The notes below the pieces were generated by a model, which was not told the DNA's origin, did not search any database, and saw only the letters and a list, made by a program, of their open reading frames with translations. From NORP309 sp045107085 (GTDB lineage Bacteria; Pseudomonadota; Gammaproteobacteria; Xanthomonadales; Marinicellaceae): a DNA stretch of 22,816 bases. Position 1 is the first letter of the stretch. Each line of letters opens with the position of its first letter. The translations under genes were made by a program, and so were the position numbers. The stretch is taken from NCBI GenBank assembly GCA_045107085.1, contig JBGCFT010000327.1:1-22816 (forward strand). The letters run 5' to 3'. Of this stretch, positions 8,717-16,758 are shown in pieces.

Positions 8717-9367
8717 ATGAATTTCAACATTGCAAGACAAAATATGCTTCTCAATCAGATTAGAACATGGGATTTTATCAGCCCTGAGAACATAAATTTA
8801 ATGCGTCAAGTCCAAAGAGAGGAGTTTGTGCCAGTAGAACACAGAAAATTAGCCTTTAGTGACATCGAGATACCAATGGCCCACAATGAAGCCATGATGA
8901 AACCAATAGTTGAAGGTAGAATTTTACAATCTCTTGAGTTCAAAGGCCATGAAAACATACTTGAAGTTGGCACTGGCAGTTCGTATCTTACAGCGCTTAT
9001 GGCTTTATCAGTAAAAACTGTTACAACTTTGGATATACATCAAGATTTTACCGATAGTGCCAAAGAAAAACTCCAAGAAGCTGACATCAATAATGTTGAA
9101 TGTATTTGTCAAGATATTTACAAATATGACTCTACTACTCAATATGACTCTATAGTTATAACTGGTTCAATGACTGAAGTTCCTGAATTTTTATTGAAAA
9201 ACATTAACCAAGATGGCAAAATTTTTGTTATTCTGGGAGAGTCACCTGTTATGTCTGCCTCTATTGTTTCTTTGAATGAAAATAGCGAACCAATAATTGA
9301 AACTTTGTTCGAAACTGATGTCAAAGCTTTAGTTAAACCAACTAACAATTCAATCTTTAACTTATAA
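8717..9367 (+). CDS. PCMT-like (protein-L-isoaspartate O-methyltransferase family) methyltransferase
   Basis: A 216-residue class I methyltransferase with the PCMT layout. The N-terminal helix (ARQNMLLNQIRTWDF) and VQREEFVPVEHRKLAFSDIEIPM (32-54) match the family's vPRe-Fvp-AY-D block. ILEVGTGSSYLTALMA (81-96) is SAM motif I, followed by TLDIHQDF and the DSIVITGSMTEVPEFLL strand. In true isoaspartyl repair enzymes the loop before motif I reads TISQP, with a catalytic serine or threonine. Here the matching stretch is HNEAMMKPIVEGRIL (56-70), without it. The protein may therefore not repair isoaspartate, or may use another residue. It lies 10 bases upstream of a tolC-family gene, and this pairing recurs in several proteobacteria. 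Family call firm, substrate uncertain. Confidence 0.82.
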   Translation: MNFNIARQNMLLNQIRTWDFISPENINLMRQVQREEFVPVEHRKLAFSDIEIPMAHNEAMMKPIVEGRILQSLEFKGHENILEVGTGSSYLTALMALSVKTVTTLDIHQDFTDSAKEKLQEADINNVECICQDIYKYDSTTQYDSIVITGSMTEVPEFLLKNINQDGKIFVILGESPVMSASIVSLNENSEPIIETLFETDVKALVKPTNNSIFNL

Positions 9368-9377
9368 ACTATCTATT

Positions 9378-10736
9378 ATGAAAAAAATATTACTGTGCAC
9401 CTATTCATTGGCCTTCAGTATTTCAGCTTACTCTGCTGATTTAACTGAAATTTTTAAACAAAGCGAAAATCATGATCCTCAATTATCAGCTGCTCAATAT
9501 ACTTTAGAAGCGACTCAAGAAGGAAAAAAACAAGCGTTTGCAGCATTTTTACCACAAGTTTCAAGTTCATATGGCAGAACTTTCAGCAAAAACAAAAGAA
9601 ACAGTAGTTTAGCACCTGGTGTCAATCCATCAACTACTGGAGAACCTGAAGATTGGAACGTAAGATTATCTCAATCTTTGTATGATCATGCCAATTATGA
9701 GAATTTCAAGATATCTGAGCTTGAAATCCTTAAATCAGCTGCAGATTATGACATAGCCTACCAAGATTTTATTTTAAGAGTGGCGCAAAGTTATTTTAAT
9801 GTTTTGTCTGCTAAAGATAGCTTGGTATTTGCAAAAGCAGAAGAAAAAGCCATTCAAAGACAATTAGATCAAGCCGAGCAAAGATTTGAAGTTGGTCTAG
9901 CGGCCATAACAGATGTCCACGAAGCCAGAGCAACTTTTGATGGTGCACGGGCTCGAGTAATTGTTGCTAACAATACTTTAGAGGACGCCAATGAGGCTTT
10001 GTTTGAAATATCACAAAGATACTATCCAGAGATAGCTTCAGCCCCAGATGAAATTGAATTTACCAATTTTACCGTTCAAGATATGGACGCTTTTCAGGAA
10101 TTAGGTATCAGACAAAACCCTGAAGTTATCTCATCACAGATTGCCAAAGACATAGCTGAAAAAAGAATAGCAGTCAATAGATCTGGGCACTATCCTACAC
10201 TGGACTTGTCTTTTTCAAGAGGCCAAACTTTTAGTCCTGGAAGTTTTGCAACTCAAGTAGACCCTCAAACTGGTAATCCGATACAAATTGGATCAGGTGA
10301 CATTATTTCCAATGGAACAACAGCCTCTCTTAATTTATCCATTCCTATTTATTCTGGAGGAAGAACTTCATCTCAAGTCAGACAAGCCGCACTTCAACAC
10401 AAAGCAGCAATGGACAGATATGAACAAGCCAGAAGAAGTACAGTAAGAAACATAAGAAATGCCTATCATGGTTTTAATGCATCAAAAAGTAGTATCGAAG
10501 CAAGAAAACTGGCTATGATATCTGCTCAAAGCGGATTAGAAGCAACTGAAGCTGGTTATGAAGTTGGTACCAGAACAATTGTTGATGTATTAAATTCTCA
10601 ACAAAGACTTTATCAAGCACAAGGCGATTACTCGAGAGCGAAATATGATTACTTTATTCAATTTCTCAGTCTGAAACAAGCCGCCGGCAGTCTCAATGAA
10701 CAAGACATCAATACCATCAATGCAATATTAAAATAG
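9378..10736 (+). CDS. tolC: TolC-family outer-membrane efflux/type I secretion protein
   Basis: A channel-tunnel protein that trimerises in the outer membrane and links to inner-membrane pumps for efflux or type I secretion. A cleavable signal (MKKILLCTYSLAFSISAYSA, residues 1-20) is followed by LTEIFKQSENHDPQLSAAQ, the typical first helix of the OEP fold. The two-fold repeat is visible in VGLAAITDVHEARATF (about 175-190) and VGTRTIVDVLNSQQRLYQAQGDY (near 395-417), the paired signatures of the TolC branch. IPIYSGGRTSSQVRQA marks the second beta-hairpin. The length (452) is that of TolC itself. No pump genes adjoin it. It follows the PCMT-like gene by 10 bases and ends at a clear hairpin. Confidence 0.93.
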   Translation: MKKILLCTYSLAFSISAYSADLTEIFKQSENHDPQLSAAQYTLEATQEGKKQAFAAFLPQVSSSYGRTFSKNKRNSSLAPGVNPSTTGEPEDWNVRLSQSLYDHANYENFKISELEILKSAADYDIAYQDFILRVAQSYFNVLSAKDSLVFAKAEEKAIQRQLDQAEQRFEVGLAAITDVHEARATFDGARARVIVANNTLEDANEALFEISQRYYPEIASAPDEIEFTNFTVQDMDAFQELGIRQNPEVISSQIAKDIAEKRIAVNRSGHYPTLDLSFSRGQTFSPGSFATQVDPQTGNPIQIGSGDIISNGTTASLNLSIPIYSGGRTSSQVRQAALQHKAAMDRYEQARRSTVRNIRNAYHGFNASKSSIEARKLAMISAQSGLEATEAGYEVGTRTIVDVLNSQQRLYQAQGDYSRAKYDYFIQFLSLKQAAGSLNEQDINTINAILK

Positions 10737-10748
10737 TTCATAAATAAA

Positions 10749-10781
10749 AACGCCATATTCTAAATATTAGAATATGGCGTT
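10749..10781. terminator. bidirectional hairpin terminator between tolC and the PilZ gene
   Basis: A perfect 15-bp inverted repeat (AACGCCATATTCTAA at 10749-10763, complement at 10767-10781) with a 3-base loop sits between the convergent tolC and PilZ genes. For leftward transcription it is followed by TTTTATTTA, a reasonable U-tract. Rightward the tail is not U-rich, so termination of tolC may be weaker. Confidence 0.8.
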
Positions 10782-10809
10782 GAATTGAACATCTTAAAAT
10801 ACTTACAAT

Positions 10810-11148
10810 CTAATCAACTTCTTTCGATTGAGCAATTATTCTATCTAGAATTTTTTGATCGTCGATTGAAATATCAATAATCTGAAAGCCACACAAGCAA
10901 AAATTAGTATACTGGTTTTCTGACCACAAACATTCTAACCCAATTGAAATACTTTTTAGACCTCTGGCTGAAAATGTCCAGTTCGTTTGAAACATTTCAC
11001 CGATTTCAATGTGTTTATTACAAGCCATCAATAATCCATCACGTGAAACATTGAGCACTTCTCCAATAGAATAACCTATGATGACATCCACTATATCAAT
11101 ATTGATACTTGGCTTAACTCTTTTACTTTTTCTGTATTCTTTACTCAT
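10810..11148 (-). CDS. PilZ-domain protein, likely cyclic-di-GMP receptor
   Basis: A 112-residue single-domain protein. Both halves of the c-di-GMP-binding signature are present: RKSKR (6-10, RxxxR) and NVSRDG (33-38, N/DxSxxG). The later strands LECLWSENQYTNFCLCGFQIID match the closing barrel strands of the PilZ fold. No membrane segment or partner domain is attached, so it probably acts by binding another protein when c-di-GMP rises. It lies 20 bases downstream of a large DUF1631 gene on the same strand, which makes that protein the first candidate partner. The start at 11148 is the only sensible one. Confidence 0.88.
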   Translation of the reverse strand: MSKEYRKSKRVKPSINIDIVDVIIGYSIGEVLNVSRDGLLMACNKHIEIGEMFQTNWTFSARGLKSISIGLECLWSENQYTNFCLCGFQIIDISIDDQKILDRIIAQSKEVD

Positions 11149-11168
11149 ATAGTACGCACTTTAGTGGT

Positions 11169-13439
11169 TTAATCATTTTTTACCATTTTCTTAAGCTTTG
11201 AAAAAATACCCTGCATGACTTGATTGAAATATTTCTTTTCTTCGAGCTTGATTACAATAATGTTTTTTCTTGCCAGGTCAATTGCAATGGCATTTAATGA
11301 CTTTTCATAAGGTTTGTTGCCCAGCATAGACACAAATAATGCTTTATTACTAACTGGGCTAAACCAACTCAGCTTTCGTCTGATTTTGTCTCTTTGTTGA
11401 TTAATAATAAAATCAAACAGAGTGCCATATGGCATCAACTTTATTCTTGTTAACTGACTTTTTTCCTGAGCTGTCAGCTCTCTGATGTCCTCAATTTTTG
11501 CAGCATTAGATTTATTTAAATCAATCTTATTCTTATTGATGGATGCAACATTATCTAACTCGATATTTTCATCCAATTTGTTAACAACTGCTGCTTGAGA
11601 ACATTCTTTTACATTTTGTATAGTGGCTTTTCTATCGTTTTCTGAAAAACCCAGATCATCCATAGTCTGGTCAAGACGGTGCAATGATTCAATTTTTTGT
11701 TTCGGTGTTAAATTTTTAACCTCATCACCATTGGCTAATTTTGCAATGGTATTAGACATGGCTATGTTTTTATTCCATTCGTCGGAATTCTCTCCATGAC
11801 GCAACAATGTTAATGTTAAAGCATCTTGAATAACATACTTAATGACATTTTTCACAAACTCAGGAACAGCAATATTTGAAATTTCATCTACAATGCCCTC
11901 AACCTTCATTCTTGAATAATCGAGTTTCTCTTTTCCTTTCGCTGAATTAACCCACTTTTCTTCGGTATTCTTGGCTCTTGTTTCCGTTGTTTTTAAGAAA
12001 CTTTCTAGATCCTCATTAGCAGAGTTAAATGAATCATCACTGCCGTCATAATCACTTGCTAAGTGAGAACTGAATTGATGGAGTTTTTTAACAACTGGAG
12101 TGCCGTGCCATTTTTGAGCAGCATATATGATTTTTTCTAAGTATTGACGTGCTGGATGATTACCATTCGTAAAAAACTTATCATCTTTTATTGCGGTTCT
12201 TATGAGCGGAATATTGATTGCATTCAAAGAAGATAAAATATTTGAATCAATCATGTCATCTTGTTTGACATGGTCATAAAACATGCCCATAACGTCCAAA
12301 GAATTTTGTTGCTTGGTATTAAGCTCTGGATAAAACATACCTGTTTCATTACGAACATTGTCGAGAATCATTTCTTTCAATTTATCAATTTCAGTCGCAC
12401 CTGCTGCAATACTGGTTATTTTTGATAAGTTTTGTAATGTTTCGTCCATCACAGAGTTTTCAATACTTGTTAACCCTGATTGCGAACTTGACATTTGCTT
12501 ATCTTGATTCATTAAGTCAAATATTGAATTTACCAAGTTGCTTGAACCGCCTCTACTCACTTGATTCGATTCTGAACCCTCAGATGCACCTATTGATTGT
12601 GAAGATTCATTGTTAAGTGTTTGAGAAAACTGACCATCAGATGTTTCTTGCTTATTATGGCCAAACTGATTGTATCCCTCTTGTTGTCCCTTACCACTTA
12701 ACTGATCTTGACGAGTGCTTTGTGAGCCTTGATTGTTTTTTGAAAACTCATTTAAATTATCGTGTTCGTTATTTAACTTCTCAATATTTTCTTTTTTTGG
12801 TTTTTTGTTCTCAGTTTTGATGTTTGGTAAAATACCTGCTTTAATAAAAACATCATCGATTTTCTTATATACATCTAAAAGATCTTCACCACACTGCTTC
12901 TTTAAACACTCTATTAATAATACTTTTGTTTTAACATCTGAGCCAGAGTTTTCGAATGTCTGGCTAAAAATCCAACAAATCGACACAACACCAAAGGGCA
13001 TATTGTCTTTGCTAATTTTTCTAGTGGCAAATAAAATCTTTAATCTTTTTTCCAAAGCAAAAAGATATTTTGAAAACTTTATATCTAATACAGACTCTAG
13101 TTGAGTTAAAGCCAAACTAATTTCTAGAATTTCATCTTCAACTAATGATAATTTAACTTCATCTTCTTCGTGACTGATTTGCTCTGTGATTTCATCTGGC
13201 ATACTTTGTATCACTGCCGACAAAAAATCCATGAGTTTACCAGATGATTTTTTTAACAGATTATACTGCTCAAAAAGTGTAACTTCTTGTTGATTTGATT
13301 TGGCATTTTCTGCCAGTTCAAAAAGCTGAACTAAAGTTTTTGAAATGGCATTTTTAAAACTTGCCAACAATGATTTTTCAAAAATTTGAAGACAGCTATT
13401 GATTAAATTATTCTGTCCAATTTTAGGCGATGATCGCAT
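11169..13439 (-). CDS. DUF1631-family protein, function unknown
   Basis: A 756-residue protein without signal peptide or membrane segments. Residues 1-205 are mostly helical, with an acidic patch at 90-105. Residues 206-330 form a disordered-looking linker rich in Gln, Ser, Asn and Gly. Residues 330-660 are helical again. The C-terminal block from about 669 (MPYGTLFDFI, KLSWFSPVSNKALFVS, then NQVMQGIFSKL) is the signature I recognise for DUF1631. That block resembles PilZ-type barrels in its beta pattern (a 'kLsWvSp...lFv' stretch), but it carries no RxxxR/NxSxxG c-di-GMP motif. The function is not known to me. Pairing with a PilZ gene 20 bases downstream suggests a c-di-GMP-linked regulatory or assembly role, which is inference. 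The start at 13439 has a weak GGA about 10 bases upstream. Confidence 0.85.
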   Translation of the reverse strand: MRSSPKIGQNNLINSCLQIFEKSLLASFKNAISKTLVQLFELAENAKSNQQEVTLFEQYNLLKKSSGKLMDFLSAVIQSMPDEITEQISHEEDEVKLSLVEDEILEISLALTQLESVLDIKFSKYLFALEKRLKILFATRKISKDNMPFGVVSICWIFSQTFENSGSDVKTKVLLIECLKKQCGEDLLDVYKKIDDVFIKAGILPNIKTENKKPKKENIEKLNNEHDNLNEFSKNNQGSQSTRQDQLSGKGQQEGYNQFGHNKQETSDGQFSQTLNNESSQSIGASEGSESNQVSRGGSSNLVNSIFDLMNQDKQMSSSQSGLTSIENSVMDETLQNLSKITSIAAGATEIDKLKEMILDNVRNETGMFYPELNTKQQNSLDVMGMFYDHVKQDDMIDSNILSSLNAINIPLIRTAIKDDKFFTNGNHPARQYLEKIIYAAQKWHGTPVVKKLHQFSSHLASDYDGSDDSFNSANEDLESFLKTTETRAKNTEEKWVNSAKGKEKLDYSRMKVEGIVDEISNIAVPEFVKNVIKYVIQDALTLTLLRHGENSDEWNKNIAMSNTIAKLANGDEVKNLTPKQKIESLHRLDQTMDDLGFSENDRKATIQNVKECSQAAVVNKLDENIELDNVASINKNKIDLNKSNAAKIEDIRELTAQEKSQLTRIKLMPYGTLFDFIINQQRDKIRRKLSWFSPVSNKALFVSMLGNKPYEKSLNAIAIDLARKNIIVIKLEEKKYFNQVMQGIFSKLKKMVKND

Positions 13440-13721
13440 GAATTAATCCAATTTTTCCCTTTATTTAAAATATTAAAAAGCTCATTAAAAAGCAAGAAAA
13501 TACTAGATAAAGATTAAATTTGGATAACAAAACATTACATTTTAGTGTTATTCACAGTATTTTTAAAAATAAACAAAATAATAGTTAACAAATAAAACAC
13601 GGATTTTGATTTACCCATTTACCGTGTTTTGCAAACAAAATAGTTTGATAAAATTATCTAAAAAAATGATACAATACAGATTAAACCAGTATAATTTACC
13701 TTTTTTCATATCGACAAAGAA
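13440..13721. promoter_or_regulatory. divergent AT-rich control region with long-loop hairpin
   Basis: This 282-base gap separates the DUF1631 (leftward) and ICMT-type (rightward) genes and codes for nothing I can support. It contains a 9-bp inverted repeat (AAAACACGG at 13594-13602, complement at 13622-13630) around 19 bases. Leftward it is followed by TTTTATTTG, like a terminator or attenuator. A direct repeat ATTAAAAAGC occurs at 13472-13481 and 13484-13493. A TTATTCACA matching a DnaA box lies at 13548-13556. Rightward promoter candidates are TATAAT (13690-13695) with ATGATA (13666-13671, 18-base spacer), or TACAAT (13670-13675) with TTGATA (13645-13650, 19-base spacer). Confidence 0.4.
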
Positions 13722-14192
13722 ATGAATAACAAAAACCATGCCCAAGTCAAAACAATCCCGCCGTTAATTCCATTGTTTTTTATTCTTATTTCGTGGCTTG
13801 TAAATAAATATATTTTCAATATCAGTATTCCTGTTCCTACAGACATTCAAACCTATATTGCTTATTTTTTTATGGCATGTGCTACATTTTTATTTGGGTT
13901 TAGTCTTTTGTTTTTTTTTAAAAGCAAACAAAATCCTGAGCCACATACACCAACAAATGCCCTGTATACAAGTGGAGTTTTTAGAATAACAAGAAATCCG
14001 ATTTATCTTGGGTTTCTAGCGGCCCAAATAGTTGTTGCAATAAAATTTAATAATTTATACATTATATTATCATTGCCTTTGGTTGTTGTTATGTTAAATA
14101 AATGGGTTATAGAACCAGAAGAAGTTTATCTTGAAAAGCTATTTGGTGATAAATACTTAGAGTACAAGAAATCAGTCAGAAGATGGATATAA
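13722..14192 (+). CDS. ICMT-type membrane methyltransferase (isoprenylcysteine carboxyl methyltransferase family)
   Basis: A 156-residue integral membrane protein with hydrophobic segments at about 13-33, 42-66 and 96-126 (the last probably a hairpin). GVFRITRNPIYLGF (85-98) and IEPEEVYLEKLFGDKYLEYKKSVRRW (130-155) are the two halves of the ICMT/PEMT SAM-binding signature: the RNPxY loop, the EE pair and the F-G-x-x-Y-x-x-Y...RW tail. Bacterial members methylate small molecules or lipids at the membrane; the substrate is unknown here. It precedes ubiG with an ATG-stop overlap or a 2-base gap, depending on the ubiG start, so the two share a transcript. No evident Shine-Dalgarno sequence. Confidence 0.85.
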   Translation: MNNKNHAQVKTIPPLIPLFFILISWLVNKYIFNISIPVPTDIQTYIAYFFMACATFLFGFSLLFFFKSKQNPEPHTPTNALYTSGVFRITRNPIYLGFLAAQIVVAIKFNNLYIILSLPLVVVMLNKWVIEPEEVYLEKLFGDKYLEYKKSVRRWI

Positions 14193-14194
14193 TA

Positions 14195-14905
14195 ATGAGC
14201 AATGTCAACACAAATGAAATCAACCACTTTAATCAACAAGCCGCCTTTTGGTGGGACGAAAACGGGCCCTTCAAAACATTACATCACATCAATCCAATTC
14301 GTACAGATTATGTTAAAAGTTTCGTAGACTTGAATGGATTATCTTTGTTAGATGTTGGTTGTGGAGGCGGTGTTTTATCAGAATCAATGTCATCTAATGG
14401 TGCCAGTGTCACAGGATTGGATCTGGCCGAAGAGTCTCTCGAAGTCGCAAGATTACACCTCTATGAAAGCCAACTAAAAATACAATACATCAACCAGAGC
14501 GTAGAAAAATTTTCTGAAACAAACAACAGTAGTTTTGATGTAATTACCTGTATGGAACTACTTGAACATGTACCTGATCCACAATCAATCATTAATGCTT
14601 GTTTCTCTATTTTAAGGCCAGGAGGCTGGTTGTTTTTATCAACTTTAAATCGCAGTCCAAAATCTATGCTTTTTGGCATAATTGCAGCCGAACATGTTTT
14701 ACAAATAGTACCAAAAGGAACTCACCATTATAATCAATTTATTAAACCTTCAGAACTGGTTTTAGGTCTTGAAAAGCTCAATCTTTCAGTTAAAGATATC
14801 TCGGGTTTAAAGTACAACCCTTTGTCCAAAAAAGCTTGGCTTGACCAACAAGATGTTTCAATCAATTACTTAATGGCTGTTAACAAGCCCATGAGTTTGA
14901 AATGA
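14195..14905 (+). CDS. ubiG: bifunctional ubiquinone O-methyltransferase UbiG
   Basis: Carries out both O-methylations of ubiquinone synthesis (2-polyprenyl-6-hydroxyphenol methylation and the final 3-demethylubiquinol methylation) with SAM at the inner membrane face. I choose the ATG at 14195 (MSNVNTNEINHFNQQA, 236 residues) because it matches the usual UbiG start. An in-frame ATG at 14183 would overlap the previous gene by 10 bases. WWDENGPFKTLHHINPIR (19-36) is the UbiG N-terminal signature. LLDVGCGGGVLSE (51-63) is SAM motif I. MELLEHVPDP and LRPGGWLFLSTLNRSPKS follow, the last being the stretch linked to membrane association in UbiG. Its stop overlaps the next start (ATGA). Confidence 0.95.
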   Translation: MSNVNTNEINHFNQQAAFWWDENGPFKTLHHINPIRTDYVKSFVDLNGLSLLDVGCGGGVLSESMSSNGASVTGLDLAEESLEVARLHLYESQLKIQYINQSVEKFSETNNSSFDVITCMELLEHVPDPQSIINACFSILRPGGWLFLSTLNRSPKSMLFGIIAAEHVLQIVPKGTHHYNQFIKPSELVLGLEKLNLSVKDISGLKYNPLSKKAWLDQQDVSINYLMAVNKPMSLK

Positions 14906-15543
14906 AAGGTTTCTTGTTTGATTTAGATGGAACGCTGGTTGATACTGCTGTTGACATGATAAGTGCACTGAAAATATTAGCCGCAGAAAATGATATTTTC
15001 ATTGATCCTAATTATTCTGACTATAAAGAACTCATAACACATGGTTCAAAAGCAATTGTCTGCTCTATTTTTGGACACTTAACCAATTCTGAAATAAAAA
15101 AATTACAAACACGGTACTTAGAAATTTATAAAAACAGGCTCACCAATAATTCTGGACTATTTAAAGGAATAAACTTGTTTATTGAAAATTTAGATAACAA
15201 AAATATCCCTTGGGGAATTGTTACCAACAAACCTGAATATTTAGCAAAACCGCTCATTAAATCCTTAAATCAATTGAATAACTGCCAAATTCTAATTGGT
15301 GGAGATACAACAAACCAGAGTAAACCACATCCAAAACCTATTTTAACTGCCATTAAATCACTGGGTATTGACCCTAAAAAAAGCTGGTATATTGGCGATG
15401 CTCAATCAGATATTGTTGCTGCCAATGCGGCCAATATGAATTCAGCTGTAGCCCTCTGGGGATACTTGAGTAAAACAGACAAACCTGACAATTGGCAAGC
15501 AAATCAAATACTTAAACACACAAATGATTTATTGAATTTATAA
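14902..15543 (+). CDS. HAD-family phosphatase, probably MupP (MurNAc-6-phosphate phosphatase), otherwise Gph
   Basis: A 213-residue HAD subfamily IA phosphatase. FLFDLDGTLVD (4-14) supplies the nucleophile D7 and acid D9, VTNKPEY supplies T108, SKPHPKP supplies K141, and YIGDAQSDIVAAN (163-175) binds Mg2+. Many automatic annotations would say phosphoglycolate phosphatase. Two things favour MupP, which in Pseudomonas dephosphorylates MurNAc-6-phosphate in the cell-wall recycling bypass. First, the ATGA overlap with ubiG, the neighbour of mupP in Pseudomonas. Second, a cap-region stretch ELITHGSKAIVCSIFG, closer to the MupP 'vS-GA-al---fg' pattern than to the Gph 'vG-G' pattern. No amgK or murU gene is in view to confirm the pathway, so the symbol is left blank. 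Confidence 0.75.
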   Translation: MKGFLFDLDGTLVDTAVDMISALKILAAENDIFIDPNYSDYKELITHGSKAIVCSIFGHLTNSEIKKLQTRYLEIYKNRLTNNSGLFKGINLFIENLDNKNIPWGIVTNKPEYLAKPLIKSLNQLNNCQILIGGDTTNQSKPHPKPILTAIKSLGIDPKKSWYIGDAQSDIVAANAANMNSAVALWGYLSKTDKPDNWQANQILKHTNDLLNL

Positions 15544-15568
15544 ATTTTAGATCTGTCATACTTTTTTA

Positions 15569-16504
15569 TTATATGGATGTGATTGACCCACCTTGCAAAC
15601 CTCCAGTATGTAAAATTAATACTCTACTTTTTGGAGGGATAATATTTTTATCAATGAGATCAAACGCCGCAAAGAATGATTTCACTGTGTAGATTTTATC
15701 TAAATCAATATGATTTTTGCTTACAAATTCAGTTCCAAATTGTTTCAATTGGTCAGTAACCTTAGCATAGCCTCCAAAATGATAATCTTGATAAAGGCTC
15801 CAGTTATCTAATGATTTATTAGAGACAAACTGAGAAATATCATCATCTAAAAAATGCGCACCTTTCAAAACTGGGATTCCTATGACTTTTGAATCCCAAT
15901 GTAATTGATTGACGCCAAGAATTAATCCCGCCGCAGTCCCTCCAGTCCCACAAGCGGTTATGATGTGAGTTGGTGGCAATTGAACTTGATCAATTAATTC
16001 TGTGATAACTTCTGAAACACCCTTGAGCGCCAACACATTACTACCACCTTCTGGAATCACATGAACTTGACTCGTCATATCTAACAATTGCTTTTTTACT
16101 TGATTAGAATGCTGTTTTAAACGGTATTCTTGCCGATCAAGAAAAACCAAATTCATGCCAAATTCACTGGCTTTTAGCAATGTTGAACTCCATCGATTCC
16201 TTTGGTCTTGCAATTCATCACCCCGAATAAAGCCAATGCACTTTAGATTACATAATGCAGCTGATTTTGCCACGGCAAGAATGTGATTAGACCATGCTCC
16301 TCCAAAAGTAACTATGGTGTCTTTATTGTTTTCAATCGCATATTTAAAGTTATATTTTAATTTTCTTAATTTATTACCTTGAACTATTGAGTTGTTAAGA
16401 TCGTCTCTTTTAATATATATTTCAATATCTTTCAAGTTTTCCAATTGATTAACTGGAGTAACGTTTTGGCAAAATAGATTTTTCCATTGATTTAAATTGT
16501 ACAT
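15569..16504 (-). CDS. PLP-dependent enzyme, ACC deaminase / D-cysteine desulfhydrase family
   Basis: A 311-residue fold-type II PLP enzyme. VQGNKLRKLK (41-50) contains the PLP-binding lysine of the family (K45 in GNK). GGAWSNH (68-74) is the equivalent of the substrate-binding G-G-x-x-S-N-H loop. ACGTGGTAAG (184-193) is the phosphate-binding loop. ILHTGGLQG near the C-terminus is also conserved. Members either deaminate 1-aminocyclopropane-1-carboxylate or cleave D-cysteine to pyruvate, H2S and ammonia, and motifs alone do not separate the two. D-cysteine desulfhydrase is the more common activity of uncharacterised gammaproteobacterial members. It converges on the phosphatase gene across only 25 bases, with no clear terminator, and stands alone as a transcription unit. 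Confidence 0.87.
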   Translation of the reverse strand: MYNLNQWKNLFCQNVTPVNQLENLKDIEIYIKRDDLNNSIVQGNKLRKLKYNFKYAIENNKDTIVTFGGAWSNHILAVAKSAALCNLKCIGFIRGDELQDQRNRWSSTLLKASEFGMNLVFLDRQEYRLKQHSNQVKKQLLDMTSQVHVIPEGGSNVLALKGVSEVITELIDQVQLPPTHIITACGTGGTAAGLILGVNQLHWDSKVIGIPVLKGAHFLDDDISQFVSNKSLDNWSLYQDYHFGGYAKVTDQLKQFGTEFVSKNHIDLDKIYTVKSFFAAFDLIDKNIIPPKSRVLILHTGGLQGGSITSI

Positions 16505-16758
16505 ATATTTATTGTGACAATAGCCCTATGATTGAATGAGTAATAAAATGAATTTACTTTTTAGTGGATTTAAATACAAATATCAAATTCTCACGTATTT
16601 TCTAAAATTTTAAATCTATTCGAATAATTTCAAAATAATAATCATGACCATTTTTGTTAACTGGTTTGCAGTTTATGTAAACAATTGTAACAAAATGCAA
16701 ATTATCCTTAATTTTCAAAGACATTCATTGAAAACCACATACATATTATAATATCATG
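16505..16758. promoter_or_regulatory. divergent intergenic control region upstream of the lamin-tail protein
   Basis: No gene is visible here. Rightward, TTGAAA (16728-16733, 5 of 6) with TATCAT (16752-16757, 5 of 6) and an 18-base spacer is a plausible sigma70 promoter. A perfect TATAAT also lies at 16747-16752, with only a weak -35. Several short palindromes could be operators: TATTGT-G-ACAATA (16510-16522, next to the PLP-enzyme start), GTTTA-TG-TAAAC (16671-16682), and TTTGCA (16665) with TGCAAA (16696). Confidence 0.4.

Noticed and set aside
12733..13104. Rightward open frame of 123 codons opposite the DUF1631 gene
   Set aside because: It lies wholly antisense to a well-supported coding region, has a Phe/Leu/Ser-rich composition typical of the reverse complement of Lys/Glu-rich genes, and has no recognisable domain.
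13548..13556. TTATTCACA, a match to the DnaA box consensus, in an AT-rich intergenic region a few kb from parAB (possible oriC)
   Set aside because: Only one such box is seen and there is no cluster, AT-rich 13-mer array or dnaA/dnaN/mnmG neighbour. A single 9-mer in AT-rich DNA is expected by chance.
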